From Tolypeutes matacus (Eukaryota > Chordata > Mammalia > Cingulata > Chlamyphoridae), in assembly GCA_026826555.1 (NCBI GenBank), contig JAKSZT010053764.1:33172778-33236777 (forward strand): 64,000 nucleotides of DNA, read 5' to 3'. Below, piece after piece: positions 47,051-57,350 of this stretch. A program made the position numbers and the translations under genes. The notes under the pieces are model-generated. The model was not told the origin of the DNA and searched no databases. It saw only the letters and a list, made by a program, of their open reading frames with translations. Every line of letters begins with the position of its first letter. The first letter of the stretch is position 1.

Positions 47051-48070
47051 GCCGCCCTACACCCGAGTGGTGGGCTGTGCATATCCCCCACTGGGCGTGG
47101 CTATGCCTGCTGGCCAGACTTCAGCCTGCCTTACCTCACATGGATTTAAAAGCTAGAGTATAGGTTATTAAGAGATAAGAGGAGGGTTGAGAAGAACTAC
47201 TGATTCTTAATGTATGTAGAAGCTTTAATTAACTTGACTGTAAGTGTGGATATTGATATAGTTAATGGTAATACATTATAGTGAGTAGCAACTTGTTTAT
47301 AAATGGAATTGTGGCTGAAATGGGTAGTCTGGAGAAGTAAATGCCAACTGAAAGAAAGCTAAAGAATAATCTAAGGACTGAATAACACAGTGAACCCAAA
47401 GGTGGATGACAATTGTGTTTAAGGGTACAAATGCAAGAGTGTCCTTCTGTGAGCTAGGGCAGATATACATCACTATTGCAGGGTGGTGGGAATGTGGAGA
47501 AGCATGGGAAAACTACAACTGGTGTGACCTATAGACTGTGGTTAACAGCAATACTATAATATTCTTGTATCAACACCAAAAGTGTACTGTGTTAATAATG
47601 GAGGTGTGTGGAAAAAGTGTGCCAAATATACGCTATGGACCATTGGTTGGTGGTAATAATCTGATGATATTATTTTATAATCTGTTACAAATGTTCCACC
47701 ACAGTGTGGTGTGTTGGTGAAGAGGTATTGCATGGGAATTCTACGCATGTGTATGATTGTTTTGCAAGTTCACAACCTCTGTAATAAAAATATGTATTTA
47801 AAAAATAGAGTGGGTTGGGGGAAAATACACCAAATGTAAAATAGGGTCTATAGTTAGTAGTAATAGTTCAATGATGCTCTTACATAATTTGTAACAAATG
47901 TTTCACAAAAATGCAAAGTGTTGTTGGAGGGGTGATGTATGAGACCCCTGTATGATTTATGTTTGTTTATTTTGTAAGTTCAGAATCCTTACTTAAACTT
48001 ATTGTTTATGCATGTTTAAGTATGAATGATATATTCAATAAATATTATATTTTTTTAAAAAATCAATTGG

Positions 48071-48156
48071 TCAGGAGTGGGTATAGCTCAGTAGTCAAGC
48101 AGCTGCTTCACATGCACGAGGTTCTGGGTTCAATCCCCAGTACCTCCTAAAAAAAA
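48071..48156 (+). mobile_element. Short tRNA-headed SINE at the right border of L1-B
   Basis: A compact element reads 'gggtatagctcagtagtcaa' with B box ggttcaatcc at 48127-48136, 'cagtacctcct' and an A run. The flanks aatcaattgg (48061-48070) and aattaattgg (48157-48166) match at 9 of 10 positions. It therefore inserted into the target duplication left by L1-B. It is too divergent from a true tRNA to be a tRNA gene. Confidence 0.88.
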
Positions 48157-49098
48157 AATTAATTGGCCATAGATGTAAGGGTTTATATCTGAACTTTCAG
48201 TTTGATTCCTTTGGTCAATATATCTGTCCTTATGCCAGTGCCATGTTGTTTTGATTATTTTAGGATTTTGATAAGTTTTTAAAATGGGAAATGTGAGTCC
48301 TCCAACTTTGATCTTTGTTTTCAAGATGGTTTTAGCTATTTGGGGCCCCTTAACCTTCCATATAAATTTGATGATTAACTTTTTCATTTCTTCAAAGAAG
48401 GCTGTTGGAATTTTAATTATGATTCCATTAAATCTGTAAATTACTTTACTTGGAATTGATATTTTAATATTTAATCTTCCAATCCATGAACACTGAATGC
48501 CTTGCTATTTATTTAGGTCTTTAATTTCTTTTAGAAATGTTTTGTAGTTTTCTGCATACAAGTCTTTTACATCCTTGGTTGAATTTTTTCCTAGATATTT
48601 GATTCTTTTAGTTGCTATTATAAATGGATTTTTTTTTCTTGATTTCTTCTTCTCATTTTTTATTACTCATGTATAGAAACACTACTGATTTTGGGGTGTT
48701 GATCTTATATTGCATATATAATCATGCCATCTGCAAATAGAGAAGGTGTTTATTCTTCCTTTCCTATTTGGATGCTTTTTATCTCTTTTTCCTGTCTAAT
48801 TGCTCTACTTAGAACTGCCAGTACAATGTTGAATAACAGTGGTGACAGTGGTCATCTTTGTCTTTTTCCTGATCTTAGAGGGAAGGCTTTCACTCTTTCA
48901 TCATTGAGTAGGATGTTATTGTGAGCTTTTCAAATACGCCCTTTATCATATTGAGGAAGTTTCTTCCTGTTCCTGGTTTTCTAAGTGTTTACATCAAGAA
49001 GGGGTGCTGAATTTGTCAAATGCCATTTTCTTCATCAATGGAGATGATCATGTAATTTTGTCCCATCATTCTATTAATTCCACACCTTTGCTGAATCT
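48157..49098 (-). repeat. L1-A, ORF2 reverse transcriptase region, antisense
   Basis: It resumes the L1-A sequence with 'ggccatagatgtaagg' and runs backwards through the reverse-transcriptase part ('tgtccttatgccagtgccat', 'atcatgccatctgcaaatag', 'atggagatgatcatgtaatt'). It stops abruptly near 49098 and jumps to ORF1 sequence, so the N-terminal half of ORF2 is missing. Confidence 0.88.
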
Positions 49099-49867
49099 GG
49101 ATGTAGGCTGACAGAGTTTTTCTTTGAGCACTTTGAGTATGTTATCCCACTGCCTTCTGGCCTGCATTGATTCTAATGAGAAGTTAGTTGCTAATCTTAT
49201 TGGATTTCCCTTGTGAGTGATGAGTCTTTTTTCTTTTTGCTACTTTCAAGATGTTTTCCTGGTCTTTGGTTTTCAGCATTTTTCCTCTTGTGTGTCTATT
49301 GGTATATTTTTTTGTGTTTATCATATTTGTAGTTTCTTAAGCTTCCTGTATGTGTAGATTAATGCTTTTCAATAATTTTTTTGCAGTTTTCAGTCATTAT
49401 TTGTTTGTATAATTTTTTTGATCCTTTCATTCTCTCTGGTACTCCCAGTATATGTATGTTTGTACACTTAATAGGATCCCACATTTCTCTGAGATTCTGT
49501 TGATTTTGTTCAGTCTTCATTCTCTCTATTCTTCAGATTACATGTAGAGATATCAATCTGTTTTCAATTTGGTGAAAACTCTCTTCTGCCAGTTAAAATC
49601 TATTGTTGAGCCTCCCTAATGAATTTTTCATTTGAGATAATGTACTATTCAACTCCAGAATTTCCATTTGGTTCTTTTTTATAATTTCTATCTCTATTGA
49701 TATTCTATATTTGATGTGACTTTATCATACCTTCCTTTGGTTCTTTAAATATGGTTTCCTTTAGTTATTTGAATATATTTATAAAGGCTACTTTGAATTT
49801 TTTATATGAAATAGCCAACATCTTGTCACTTTCACAGGCAGTTTCTGTTGCACACACTTTCCTGTTT
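49099..49867 (-). repeat. L1-A, ORF1 region, antisense
   Basis: It begins with the reverse of the ORF1 C-terminal part ('ctgccttctggcctgcattg'). The reversed conserved region follows ('tctctggtactcccag', where other L1s encode PEGE), then the reversed coiled coil up to the LTR insertion site. Confidence 0.8.
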
Positions 49868-49872
49868 CTTTG

Positions 49873-50329
49873 TGGTTTAGTTTACTAGGCTGCTGAAAGA
49901 AGATACCATGAAATGGGTTGGCTTAACAATGAGAAAAGTCCAAATCAAGTCATCATCAAGGAGATGCTTTATTCATGAAGACTGGCTGTCAGCAATCCTT
50001 AACTCCTCTGCCACATGGCAAGGCACATGGCAGCATCTGTATCTGCTGGCCTCTTCCTTCTCTTCCAGGTTTCATTGTTTTCAGCTTCTTGCTCTGGTGG
50101 CTCTCTTGCGCTCTCTTGCTCTCTCTCTCTCTCCTCCCTTCTCTCTCTCTTCATTCTATTTACAAAGGACTCCAGCAAGACAATTAAGTCCTGTCCTGAA
50201 TGAGGTGGGTCACAACTTAACTGAAGTAGCCTTGTCCAAAATTCCTATTTACAATGAACCACACCCACAGGAACGGATTAAATTTAAGCACATTCCTTTC
50301 TGGGGTACATAAAGCTTCAAACCACTACA
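49873..50329 (-). mobile_element. Solo LTR, ERVL-MaLR-like, inside L1-A
   Basis: A 457-base element with TG...CA ends is flanked by the 5-base duplication ctttg (49868-49872 and 50330-50334). On the minus strand it starts tgtagtggtttgaagc and ends ctaaacca, with an AATAAA signal near 49971. Five-base duplications and the general look (first bases, an 'aagtccaa' block in plus reading) fit ERVL-MaLR LTRs such as MLT or MST types. A xenarthran subfamily is likely. The 134-residue plus frame at 49908-50312 and overlapping frames arise from its CT-rich interior and are not genes. Confidence 0.85.
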
Positions 50330-50334
50330 CTTTG

Positions 50335-51276
50335 CATGTCTTAGAATTTTTAATTAAAAACTGGACATTATCGATATTATATTGCAGCAACTCTCTGTTT
50401 TGGTCCCAGGAATTGTGTGACTCTCCAGGGATTGTTATTGTTGTTTGCTTGTCTACTTGTTTAATGATTGGCTTGACTATTTTAGTGAAGTCCATTCCTC
50501 CTCTATCCACCCCCAACCTCAGTGTGACATTTCTGATGTTGTTCCACAGAGGGTGCAACCTTGGGTATTTCCACAGTCACCCTGGATGACAGTGGCTTTG
50601 GTAGGGCTCTCTTTGTCTGTGTCCTTCCCTGACCACATCCAGCTGCTAAGCTCTATAAATTGCTGACGGATTGCTTTTTTTTTTCCACCAAAGCCCTGGG
50701 ACATAAATTACTTCATAATCTAATCCAATTAGATGTGGGCTCCTTTGAAGGGACAGTTGCTGAGATATTTGTCTTTAGACTAGGGCAAGGGCAATTGGGG
50801 CCCTGCTATTCTCAGTAGTGCTACATCCAAGATGGAACCTCTGAAGGGTAGAACAAGCGGTGGTTTTGTGGAAAAGGAAGCCCCACCTTTCAGCCACACT
50901 CACCTGGGATTTAGCTTCAGTGAAAGGTAGCTGGGGGCAGGATGAGAAGTACTGACATCCTGACCCTCCCAGGTAAAAAAACACTCCCACTGAGAGTTGG
51001 GGAAGAGTGAACCTTGTGTTCTTCACCGTACCAATGTGAAGTGACATTTCTATCTCCCTGAACTGGAAGGGGGAAGGGAGGGAGCAGTCTTTATCCAAAC
51101 ACCACAGGCTCTCACAATTATTACTGAGTTTTAGTCGATTTTCTTGAATAAGTGTTTCATCAATTGCCAAAGGTTGGTAGGGCCATTTCCAGAGACTTTA
51201 AATGATTGTTTTTTAAATAACTTTCACCAGACCCACTGAGGAGCTCCACATGCTGTCATGCCATCTTCCTTTTTAG
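50335..51276 (-). repeat. L1-A, 5' UTR and start, antisense
   Basis: Sequence continuing from 49867 after removal of the LTR reads as reversed L1 5' region ('aaaactggacattatcgata'). It ends at 51276, where the minus strand begins 'ctaaaaaggaagatgg', the typical L1 5' terminus with its conserved AAGATGG. L1-A thus keeps both ends but lost the middle. Confidence 0.72.
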
Positions 51277-51653
51277 TTAAAATTAAACTTTTCCTTTTTT
51301 TTTTCCTCAAGCAGTAAAAGCAGGATCATATTTCAGCTTAATATATCAAAGAATGTCTTAATAGCCACAGAAGCTCAAAGATAAGTGTGTTGCCCCAGAA
51401 ATAAAGAATTCCATGTTATTTCCAGAGAGGTATTCATTCTAATCTAGACCGAACAAACATTTAGTGGAGATGTTGGCATATCAAATCTTTTTCAAAATTT
51501 CTAGGTCCTTTTTTATGGTTTCTCATCCCTTCTCATTTTATCCATTTTATTAATACTTTAAACATTTTAATTGTATTAAACTTGGATTGGGATCCCATGT
51601 TCAAATCACCTTATTTTGTGGATTCTTGAGAGGAATATGTGATAAGCCTTCTC
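51277..51653. other. Unassigned non-coding sequence
   Basis: No gene or repeat was recognised between the L1-A 5' end and the SINE. Confidence 0.5.
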
Positions 51654-51669
51654 AAGAGAAGATTTAGAG

Positions 51670-51860
51670 GGAAGCGGCTGTGGCTCAATCAGTAGGGCTC
51701 CTGTTTACCATATGGGAGGCCCTGGGTTCGGTTCCCGGGGCCTCCTGGTGAAGGCAAGCCCGCCCGCACGGCATGGTTAGCTGACCCAGCAAGCACAAGC
51801 AGCAAGGGGGGGTGGGATAAATGAATAAATAAATAAAATCTTTAAAAAAAAAAAAAAAAA
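51670..51860 (+). mobile_element. DAS-type SINE, deleted form
   Basis: It has a tRNA-like head with A-box region 'tggctcaatcagtagggc' and intact B box ggttcggttcc (51725-51735), then 'ggcctcctggtgaaggcaag', a GGGGGG run, AAAT units and an A tail. A perfect 16-base duplication, aagagaagatttagag, flanks it (51654-51669 and 51861-51876). It shares the internal deletion of the 16768 copy. Confidence 0.95.
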
Positions 51861-51876
51861 AAGAGAAGATTTAGAG

Positions 51877-52429
51877 TTGCTTCTGCCACATGCCCAAAAC
51901 TTTTAACCAATTTGCAAATTATCAACTGAAAATTATATTTTCAGCTGGGGGGTTCCCAGACCATGCTTGTATAAATTTGAATCTGACACATGTGTAAGGG
52001 TAGAGCTATGATTACAAATTCTCAGGAATAATTTTCTTTTCCAGAATGGAATCAAAGTAAAAAATATGCTTCCTTATTGTCTTCCTTCCTGATAGAGTTT
52101 TTGTTTTAATCTATCCTTTCACTAAAAGTGTAATCTTTAAGGGTTCTGGTCTTATTGGAGACCTCAATTCCAAATCCCCACCTTTAACAGGTCCAAGGCC
52201 TTGTCTCCTGAGTCCCACTTGGCCAATAAAACTTACAGTTCTAGACTCCTGGTATTGCTAAACACCCCAGAGCAGCCATGGCATCATTACACCCTTACCA
52301 ACCCAGCCAACCCAGATTCAGGTCCTTCTTCATTTTTGGCCCCTGGGGATAGCTTTGAATTTTCTTGCAAGCAAAATTATAAATATGTAATTTTATAACT
52401 AACATAAGAAAACATTAAAAATTAAACAT
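51877..52429. other. Unassigned non-coding sequence
   Basis: No gene was recognised. The 65-residue frame at 52201-52398 has no domain. Confidence 0.5.
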
Positions 52430-53645
52430 TAAACAATTTCAAAAGTGAGGAAACAATGGACTACTCAATAAATTTGTAGTGAATCATTTGGCTTCACCTA
52501 TAAATTATATATAATTGGATCCTTTCCTCACAATAAGACAAATTAAATTCTAGATAAAATGAAAACCTAAATATGAAAAATAAAACCCTAAAAGTTTTAG
52601 AAGTAAATTTAGAACATTATCTATATAAGGAATGATTTTTTTAGGCAATTTAGAGAGTAAACAAAATATATTTTAAAAAGGACAATAGATCTGGCTACAT
52701 GAAAACTAAAATTCTTGTATGACAATAGATATTAAAAACAAAGTTTGAAAGACAAGATAAGGACAGGTAAAGTTATTTTAATGCATATAATCAATAAAAG
52801 ATTAGAATCCAGAATATGAATTTTTAACCAAACAAATCAATTTTTTTTAATAAAAAAGAATTACCTCAGTAGATAAGTAAGCCAGGAATATGAAAAGGCA
52901 ATCCATAGAGGATACCATAATTTCACATAAATATGAAAAATTTGTTCAACCTCACTAATAATCAGGAAAATGCAAATTGAAAAAAAATTAGAAATTGTTT
53001 CACATGTAACAGATTGACAAAAATCAATAAGTCTGGAAATACCAAGTGTTGGCATAGAAAACAGGAAATGGGAAGGTCCGTATACTTCAGAGGAGAGCAT
53101 AAATGGAAAAACCACTTTGAAGAGCAATTTGGCATTATCCAGCAAAGCTGAAAATAATCGTCCCTTACAATGTAGTAATTTCCATCTATACATTTATCAC
53201 AGAAACTCACATATGTTCACAAGAAAACGCGGACATTGATGTGCATAGCAACATTATTGGCAATTACAAAATGGTGGAACTACCTTAATGTCTATTGCAC
53301 TGAATCAACAAACTACTATACTCATATAATGTTTAATTAAAATTAATTACACCATAGCAGTAAAAAATTAATTAAATAAATCTACATGCATTAAATGGAT
53401 AAATTTTGAGTGATAATTGGAGGACACCATTTATTTATTTATTTATTTGTTTGTTTGTTTGTTTGTTTATTTGACAGTACTATTGATTGTCCTATATCTG
53501 TTGAAAACTAATGAAGATGTGTATACGTGCCACCTTCAGTGAAGGGAAGGGTGTAAGAGATTTGTGAAGGGTAAGGAGTTAGAAAAGAGTGGGAGTATGT
53601 TCAACTCTGTACATAACGCTATATTTCTTTACAAAAAGAAAAAGT
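52430..53645 (+). repeat. Old L1 ORF2 3' region, sense
   Basis: The order of blocks follows L1 ORF2 towards its end: 'caataagacaaattaaattc', 'gatctggctacatgaaaact', 'caacctcactaataatcagg' and 'gatgtgcatagcaacattat'. The frame is destroyed. A TTTA/TTTG microsatellite lies at 53429-53476. Confidence 0.75.
53429..53476. repeat. TTTA then TTTG tetranucleotide microsatellite
   Basis: Four to five TTTA-type units are followed by about five TTTG units in one continuous run. Confidence 0.9.
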
Positions 53646-54296
53646 ATAAAGTGAAATATTAACATTTTTCAAATTTGGTTGTTGAGTAATTGGGTGTTCT
53701 GATATTATTTTCTGTCATTTTCTGTATATTTTAATTATTAGTCTGTACATCCTTGCATCAATACAGATAGCACCATGGAATTAAAGTCTAAGAAAGGCAA
53801 ATTTCTAATCCAATTTCATCATCTTGATATATGTCTCTGAAGATTCTAGAACATGGCTGGCTGCCACTCTTTTCAAAATTATTGTCATAAGTCCTGGTTT
53901 TTTCAATATGCACATAAACAATAATTCCAATCATGTGGTCACATCCTAGACTGCACCCTTTCATGGCCTCTTGCTTCTACTTCCCAACTTTCCAGCTCAC
54001 TCTATCTTGTGCCACCATTCCAACAATTCTTTAGTCACAAAGGGACCTCCAATTCACAGATCATATCCCCTCCTTCCCTTCATGTCCCTCTGTGTCCTCC
54101 ACCTCCCACCTTAGATTCTATGTCTGTCCTTTTAATCTCTCACTTGCATACATAATACTCTTCTGGCTGAACCAAAATTCTGCTTGATCCCCCTCTCCCC
54201 ATTTGTCTACTCTGACCTCATCTTCTAACACTCACCCCCATTGCTAACCCTCCTTCAGCCACCTCAGACTTTATTTACATGCCTAGAAAATAGGCA
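53646..54296. other. Unassigned pyrimidine-rich sequence
   Basis: No gene was recognised. The strong C+T bias on the plus strand at 53940-54260 is reminiscent of an L2 3' UTR, but no diagnostic terminus was found. Confidence 0.4.
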
Positions 54297-54299
54297 GCT

Positions 54300-54460
54300 A
54301 TATCAGTTAACAATGTGGATTCTGGAACCATTATGCTTGGTTTTGAATCCCAGGTCTACTTACTAGTTATGGGCCTTATTTGGTGAGGTTATTTACTGTC
54401 TCCATGTGTTGTTGTTGTTGTTTTTTAATCTAGGAATTACAGATAATAACGATCACGTAG
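54300..54460 (+). repeat. MIR SINE, sense, left part
   Basis: A degraded tRNA-like head ('gttaacaatgtggattctgg', 'ggttttgaatcccaggtcta') is followed by the start of the core. The core is interrupted by a MER5-like insert, and the right part is at 54689-54760. GTT units at 54408-54422 interrupt the core. Confidence 0.8.
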
Positions 54461-54468
54461 GGTTATAT

Positions 54469-54680
54469 CAGTGTTTCTCAAACAGGGACTATTTTTCTCC
54501 TAGGAGACATCTGACAATGTTGTTAGACAGTTTGTGTTGTCACAACTGGGAAGGTCCTACTGGCAGCTAGTGGGTGGAGGCCAGGGGTGTTGTTTAACAT
54601 CCTACAATGCACAAACCAACTCCACACAGCAAAGAATTACCTGCCCCAAATGTCAATAGTACCAAAGTTGAGAAACCCTG
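54469..54680 (+). mobile_element. MER5-type non-autonomous hAT (Charlie) DNA transposon
   Basis: A 212-base element starts cagtgtttctcaaac and ends gttgagaaaccctg, imperfect inverted ends typical of MER5. The internal 'gttgtcacaactgggaaggt', 'ggtggaggccaggg' and 'catcctacaatgcacaaacc' match my recollection of MER5A. The 8-base duplication ggttatat (54461-54468) and ggttatac (54681-54688) fits hAT transposition. It has no coding capacity. It is nested in a MIR. Confidence 0.93.
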
Positions 54681-54688
54681 GGTTATAC

Positions 54689-54760
54689 TAAGTATTAAAT
54701 GAGTCAGTATTTATAAATCACTTAGAACAATGCTTAGCACATTATAAGATATAAAAATAT
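54689..54760 (+). repeat. MIR SINE, sense, right part
   Basis: 'taagtattaaatgagtcagt' and 'cttagaacaatgcttagcac' complete the MIR interrupted by the MER5-like element. Confidence 0.8.
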
Positions 54761-54784
54761 ATTATAACAAATCATGTATAGAGC

Positions 54785-55225
54785 TCCTTTAGTGTCCTCA
54801 GGCTACTTGCTTCCTTTGCCTGGAATGCTCTTCCCACCAATATCCACATTTTGTACTCCCTGACTTCTTACAGGTTCTGCTCAAACATTACCTTATCAAA
54901 AGAGACTTAATTGACCACCTCATCAAAACCCTCACCAATCTCAGCACTTCTCTCCCCCTTACTCTGCTACATTGTTCTCCATTGCATGTTCAGCACCTGA
55001 AATCCTGTTATTTATTTATTGGTCAGTGTGTGTGGACTCCAACAATAATTAGTTGCTACTCTAGTAGTGCTCTTATATTCTGTTGTGCATTATTTTTTAC
55101 TGCTACATAATGGGCTGCAAGATCTTTAAGGACAAGGATCATAATTTATTATGTGTTATCTTAGATAAATGCTAGTGTAGCACTCTGCATACAGCCGGTG
55201 TTCAGCTAACATTTGTGGAGATAGT
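54785..55225 (+). repeat. L2 LINE 3' region, sense
   Basis: 'tttgcctggaatgctcttcc' and 'ggttctgctcaaacattacc' are L2 hallmarks. The end 'gctgcaagatctttaaggac' and 'gtagcactctgcatacagcc' matches the last L2 segment. Confidence 0.85.
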
Positions 55226-56760
55226 CAACGAGCAGTTGGAGACATGGATCCAGAAGTGAGGAAGTGTGTAAAGTCAGATATGACCATTTGGAGTCATTTG
55301 AATTATCTAATTATCCAGAAAATTGATACACAGAAATTATCTTTTAATGAAAATGGTATCTACCAAGGAGAAATTAGCCACATTATTGGTCTTCATTAAT
55401 ATTAAGATAATGATCAATCTTTGAACTTTCCCTCTGAAGATACAACTATTTTGATGATCACACACTATTAGTCAGATGGTAGTTCAGAGTTTCAGAACCA
55501 ATTGTTAGAGGACAATATTATATCAGGAATTTAAGGAGAAAGGGGAAGAGGAGCAACTGGGATTTTCTTGAGAAAATACAATATAGAATAATTCAACTGT
55601 GAAGAGCACATATGAGATCCTCCATGCATCTAAATTTAGGGAGAAATGGGATTTTAAAGATGTGCTTTCATGTGGGAAAAGCCCTTTTTATTACAAATAT
55701 ATTCCCAGTAAGTGGCAGTTTTCATACCAATATGGTGCTGCATTCATAGCATCACCTGTCTCATGTGACAAAAGTATGGAAATTGCAAGCCATTTCTGAG
55801 TGCTCTGAATTCTTTGAAGACTGTACAGATTATGTTACATGGTATCTCTGGAAGTGAATGTTGCTTTAATCAAGTTGGGGGAAAATTTTTTTTTCAATAT
55901 AACTCTCCCCCATTTTCAAATGCACAAAACTTCCCAGATATATTTTCAGGATTTGATGCCAGCTAACAAGTGGCATTTGTTGCCTTTGTTTTGTTTTGTT
56001 TATTTTTCACTTCTCAATAAATATGATTTAAAATTATTTTTGACACTGACCAGTTAGAAAAATAATTTTTATTTCATTTTTATTTCAAGACAAAATTTTC
56101 ATATGAGCAAAATAATAAATGGACAAACTTGAACTTCAAACTTCGTTCATGCCAAATTCCTTACAAAAGTAAAATTGTGCCTAAGGAAAAAAACAGGCAA
56201 AAAATTTGATGTGTGTTCAGTTGATGCAATACTTTTTCATTACATATTTTCTTGTGAGCTTCAGATAGTAAGAAATACTGCGTGGAGAGCAAGTTTTGTT
56301 TATTTTTAAATTTGCTTGAGGTTTTTTTTTTTTTTTTTCCTTAATTTAACCTATCCTTCAATGTTACTTATTTACTATAAACTGCCCTTCCTTATTTGCC
56401 CATGATCTTCATCTTGCACTCTCTCTGCTAATCCCACTGATCACCTTATTTTCTCCCAAATACAGCTTTTACTAGTGTCACACCCACCCTTCTAAGTGTT
56501 TTTATCTCTTCCCTGTCTATCCAAATCTTGCCCCATTTCAGTACACATCTCAAATCCTGGATCATCAGCTTTCTGCTTTGACCCACAATGTTTTGTCTGT
56601 CTACTAACTTCATAGTAATTTAAACTGATTTTTCTTATTTTAAAGTAAAACGTATAAACACAAAAGTGCACATAAACCATAATTGTACAGCTCAATTAAT
56701 TTTCAAGGTGAACATACCTTGAAACTAGCACCTTGTCCTAAAATGGTCATAAAATGACCC
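55226..56760. other. Unassigned non-coding sequence
   Basis: No gene or family-level repeat was recognised. A T run of about 17 bases ends near 56338. Frames at 55599-55799 and 55839-56057 have no domain. Confidence 0.5.
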
Positions 56761-57350
56761 GAGCTAATGCAAAGCAGATTCAGCATAACTGTAGTTTGGA
56801 CAGGCAATGCAATTTATTTGCTTGATTAATCACGGGCTTTCACTACAACCCATATGCAATAACCAGGTCAAGGGCACGTAATGCATTTATCAAAGGTGGA
56901 GGATACCCCAGGCTCTAATGTCCGTCGCAACACAAGGCAGGTGGGTACGTTTACAAGAGGTCTTGGGGCCGGTGCCAGCAGCATCAGTGGAGGATCCAAA
57001 GCCATTGTCACAGGTCATGGTGCTGCTGGAAGCCTCACAGCATAGACATGGGAACAAGGAATCGGAGCTTCTGGGTGTCAGGGTATCAGTTTGCCTCAAT
57101 ATGATGCTCACTGAAGTGGCATCTCGACTGGGTTTTTGTGGCTCAGTGGTCTTGTCTCCAACGTCCTTATCAAGGGAGTGTCCCTCTGGCAGGCATCAAG
57201 CCAGTCCATAACATGTGGCTGCATCCATGACTGGTCATCACTAGTTACAGTAACATGTTTTGACCAATTTGTTTAACATTTTAATTGTGGTCAAACATGT
57301 CTACAATGTTTTGGGGATTCAAGAGCATTAATATTTTAATACACAACACA
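56761..57350 (-). repeat. LTR-like repeat, copy 2
   Basis: This is the counterpart of 31101-31770 in the same orientation. It keeps 'ggtggaggata', 'catcaagccagtccata' and 'caatttatttgctt' (an AATAAA signal on the minus strand). The two copies are clearly diverged, so the family is old, and I cannot name it. Frames at 56890-57111 (minus) and 56918-57211 (plus) overlap each other on opposite strands and are not genes. Confidence 0.6.

Larger units (their letters stand above)
46669..47138 (-). mobile_element. Solo LTR of an endogenous retrovirus, class II-like
   Basis: A 470-base, GC-rich block with TG...CA ends is flanked by a perfect 6-base duplication, catgga (46663-46668 and 47139-47144). 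Read on the minus strand it has a TATA box (46818-46827) and, only about 20 bases on, an AATAAA signal (46795-46800). Six-base duplications and a very short R region are typical of betaretrovirus-like (ERVK, class II) elements. That affiliation is inference. No internal viral genes are present, so this is a solo LTR from recombination between two LTRs. Open frames of 96-126 residues inside are by-products of GC-rich sequence. Confidence 0.9.
39806..48058 (+). mobile_element. L1-B, full-length but inactive LINE-1
   Basis: A sense LINE-1 of about 8.25 kb including later insertions: 5' UTR 39806-41555, ORF1 41556-42525, ORF2 from 42603 to 46641, and 3' UTR to about 48058. It inserted into L1-A with an 11-base duplication (39795-39805 and 48059-48069, one mismatch). 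Both ORFs carry several stops and shifts. It was interrupted by a DAS SINE (44881-45134) and an LTR (46669-47138). Its order and motifs are those of a standard mammalian L1. The 5' UTR with tandem monomers is its unusual trait. Confidence 0.92.
46642..48058 (+). other. L1-B 3' UTR, interrupted and internally repetitive
   Basis: After the ORF2 stop the L1 3' UTR is broken by an LTR (46669-47138) and continues to an A/T-rich end near 48058. Two related segments follow each other: about 47612-47806 ('gtgccaaatatacgctatgg' to 'aataaaaatatgtatttaaa') and about 47822-48058 ('acaccaaatgtaaaataggg' to 'aataaatattatatttt'). Each has its own AATAAA-like signal and T/A-rich end, suggesting a tandem 3' terminus. 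Confidence 0.75.

Noticed and set aside
46711..47149. GC-rich frames of 96-126 residues on both strands
   Set aside because: They are inside the solo LTR. GC-rich sequence has few stops, and LTRs of this kind carry no gene here.
48071..48156. Possible tRNA gene
   Set aside because: A- and B-box-like sequence is present, but there is no intact cloverleaf, and an A tail and target duplication mark it as a SINE.
49908..50312. 134-residue frame with hydrophobic and Ser/Leu-rich stretches, resembling a membrane protein
   Set aside because: It is generated by the CT-rich interior of the MaLR-like LTR, and three overlapping frames show the same low-complexity pattern.
31101..57350. The two LTR-like repeats as ends of a single provirus
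   Set aside because: They are 25 kb apart, strongly diverged, and separated by unrelated repeats rather than viral genes.
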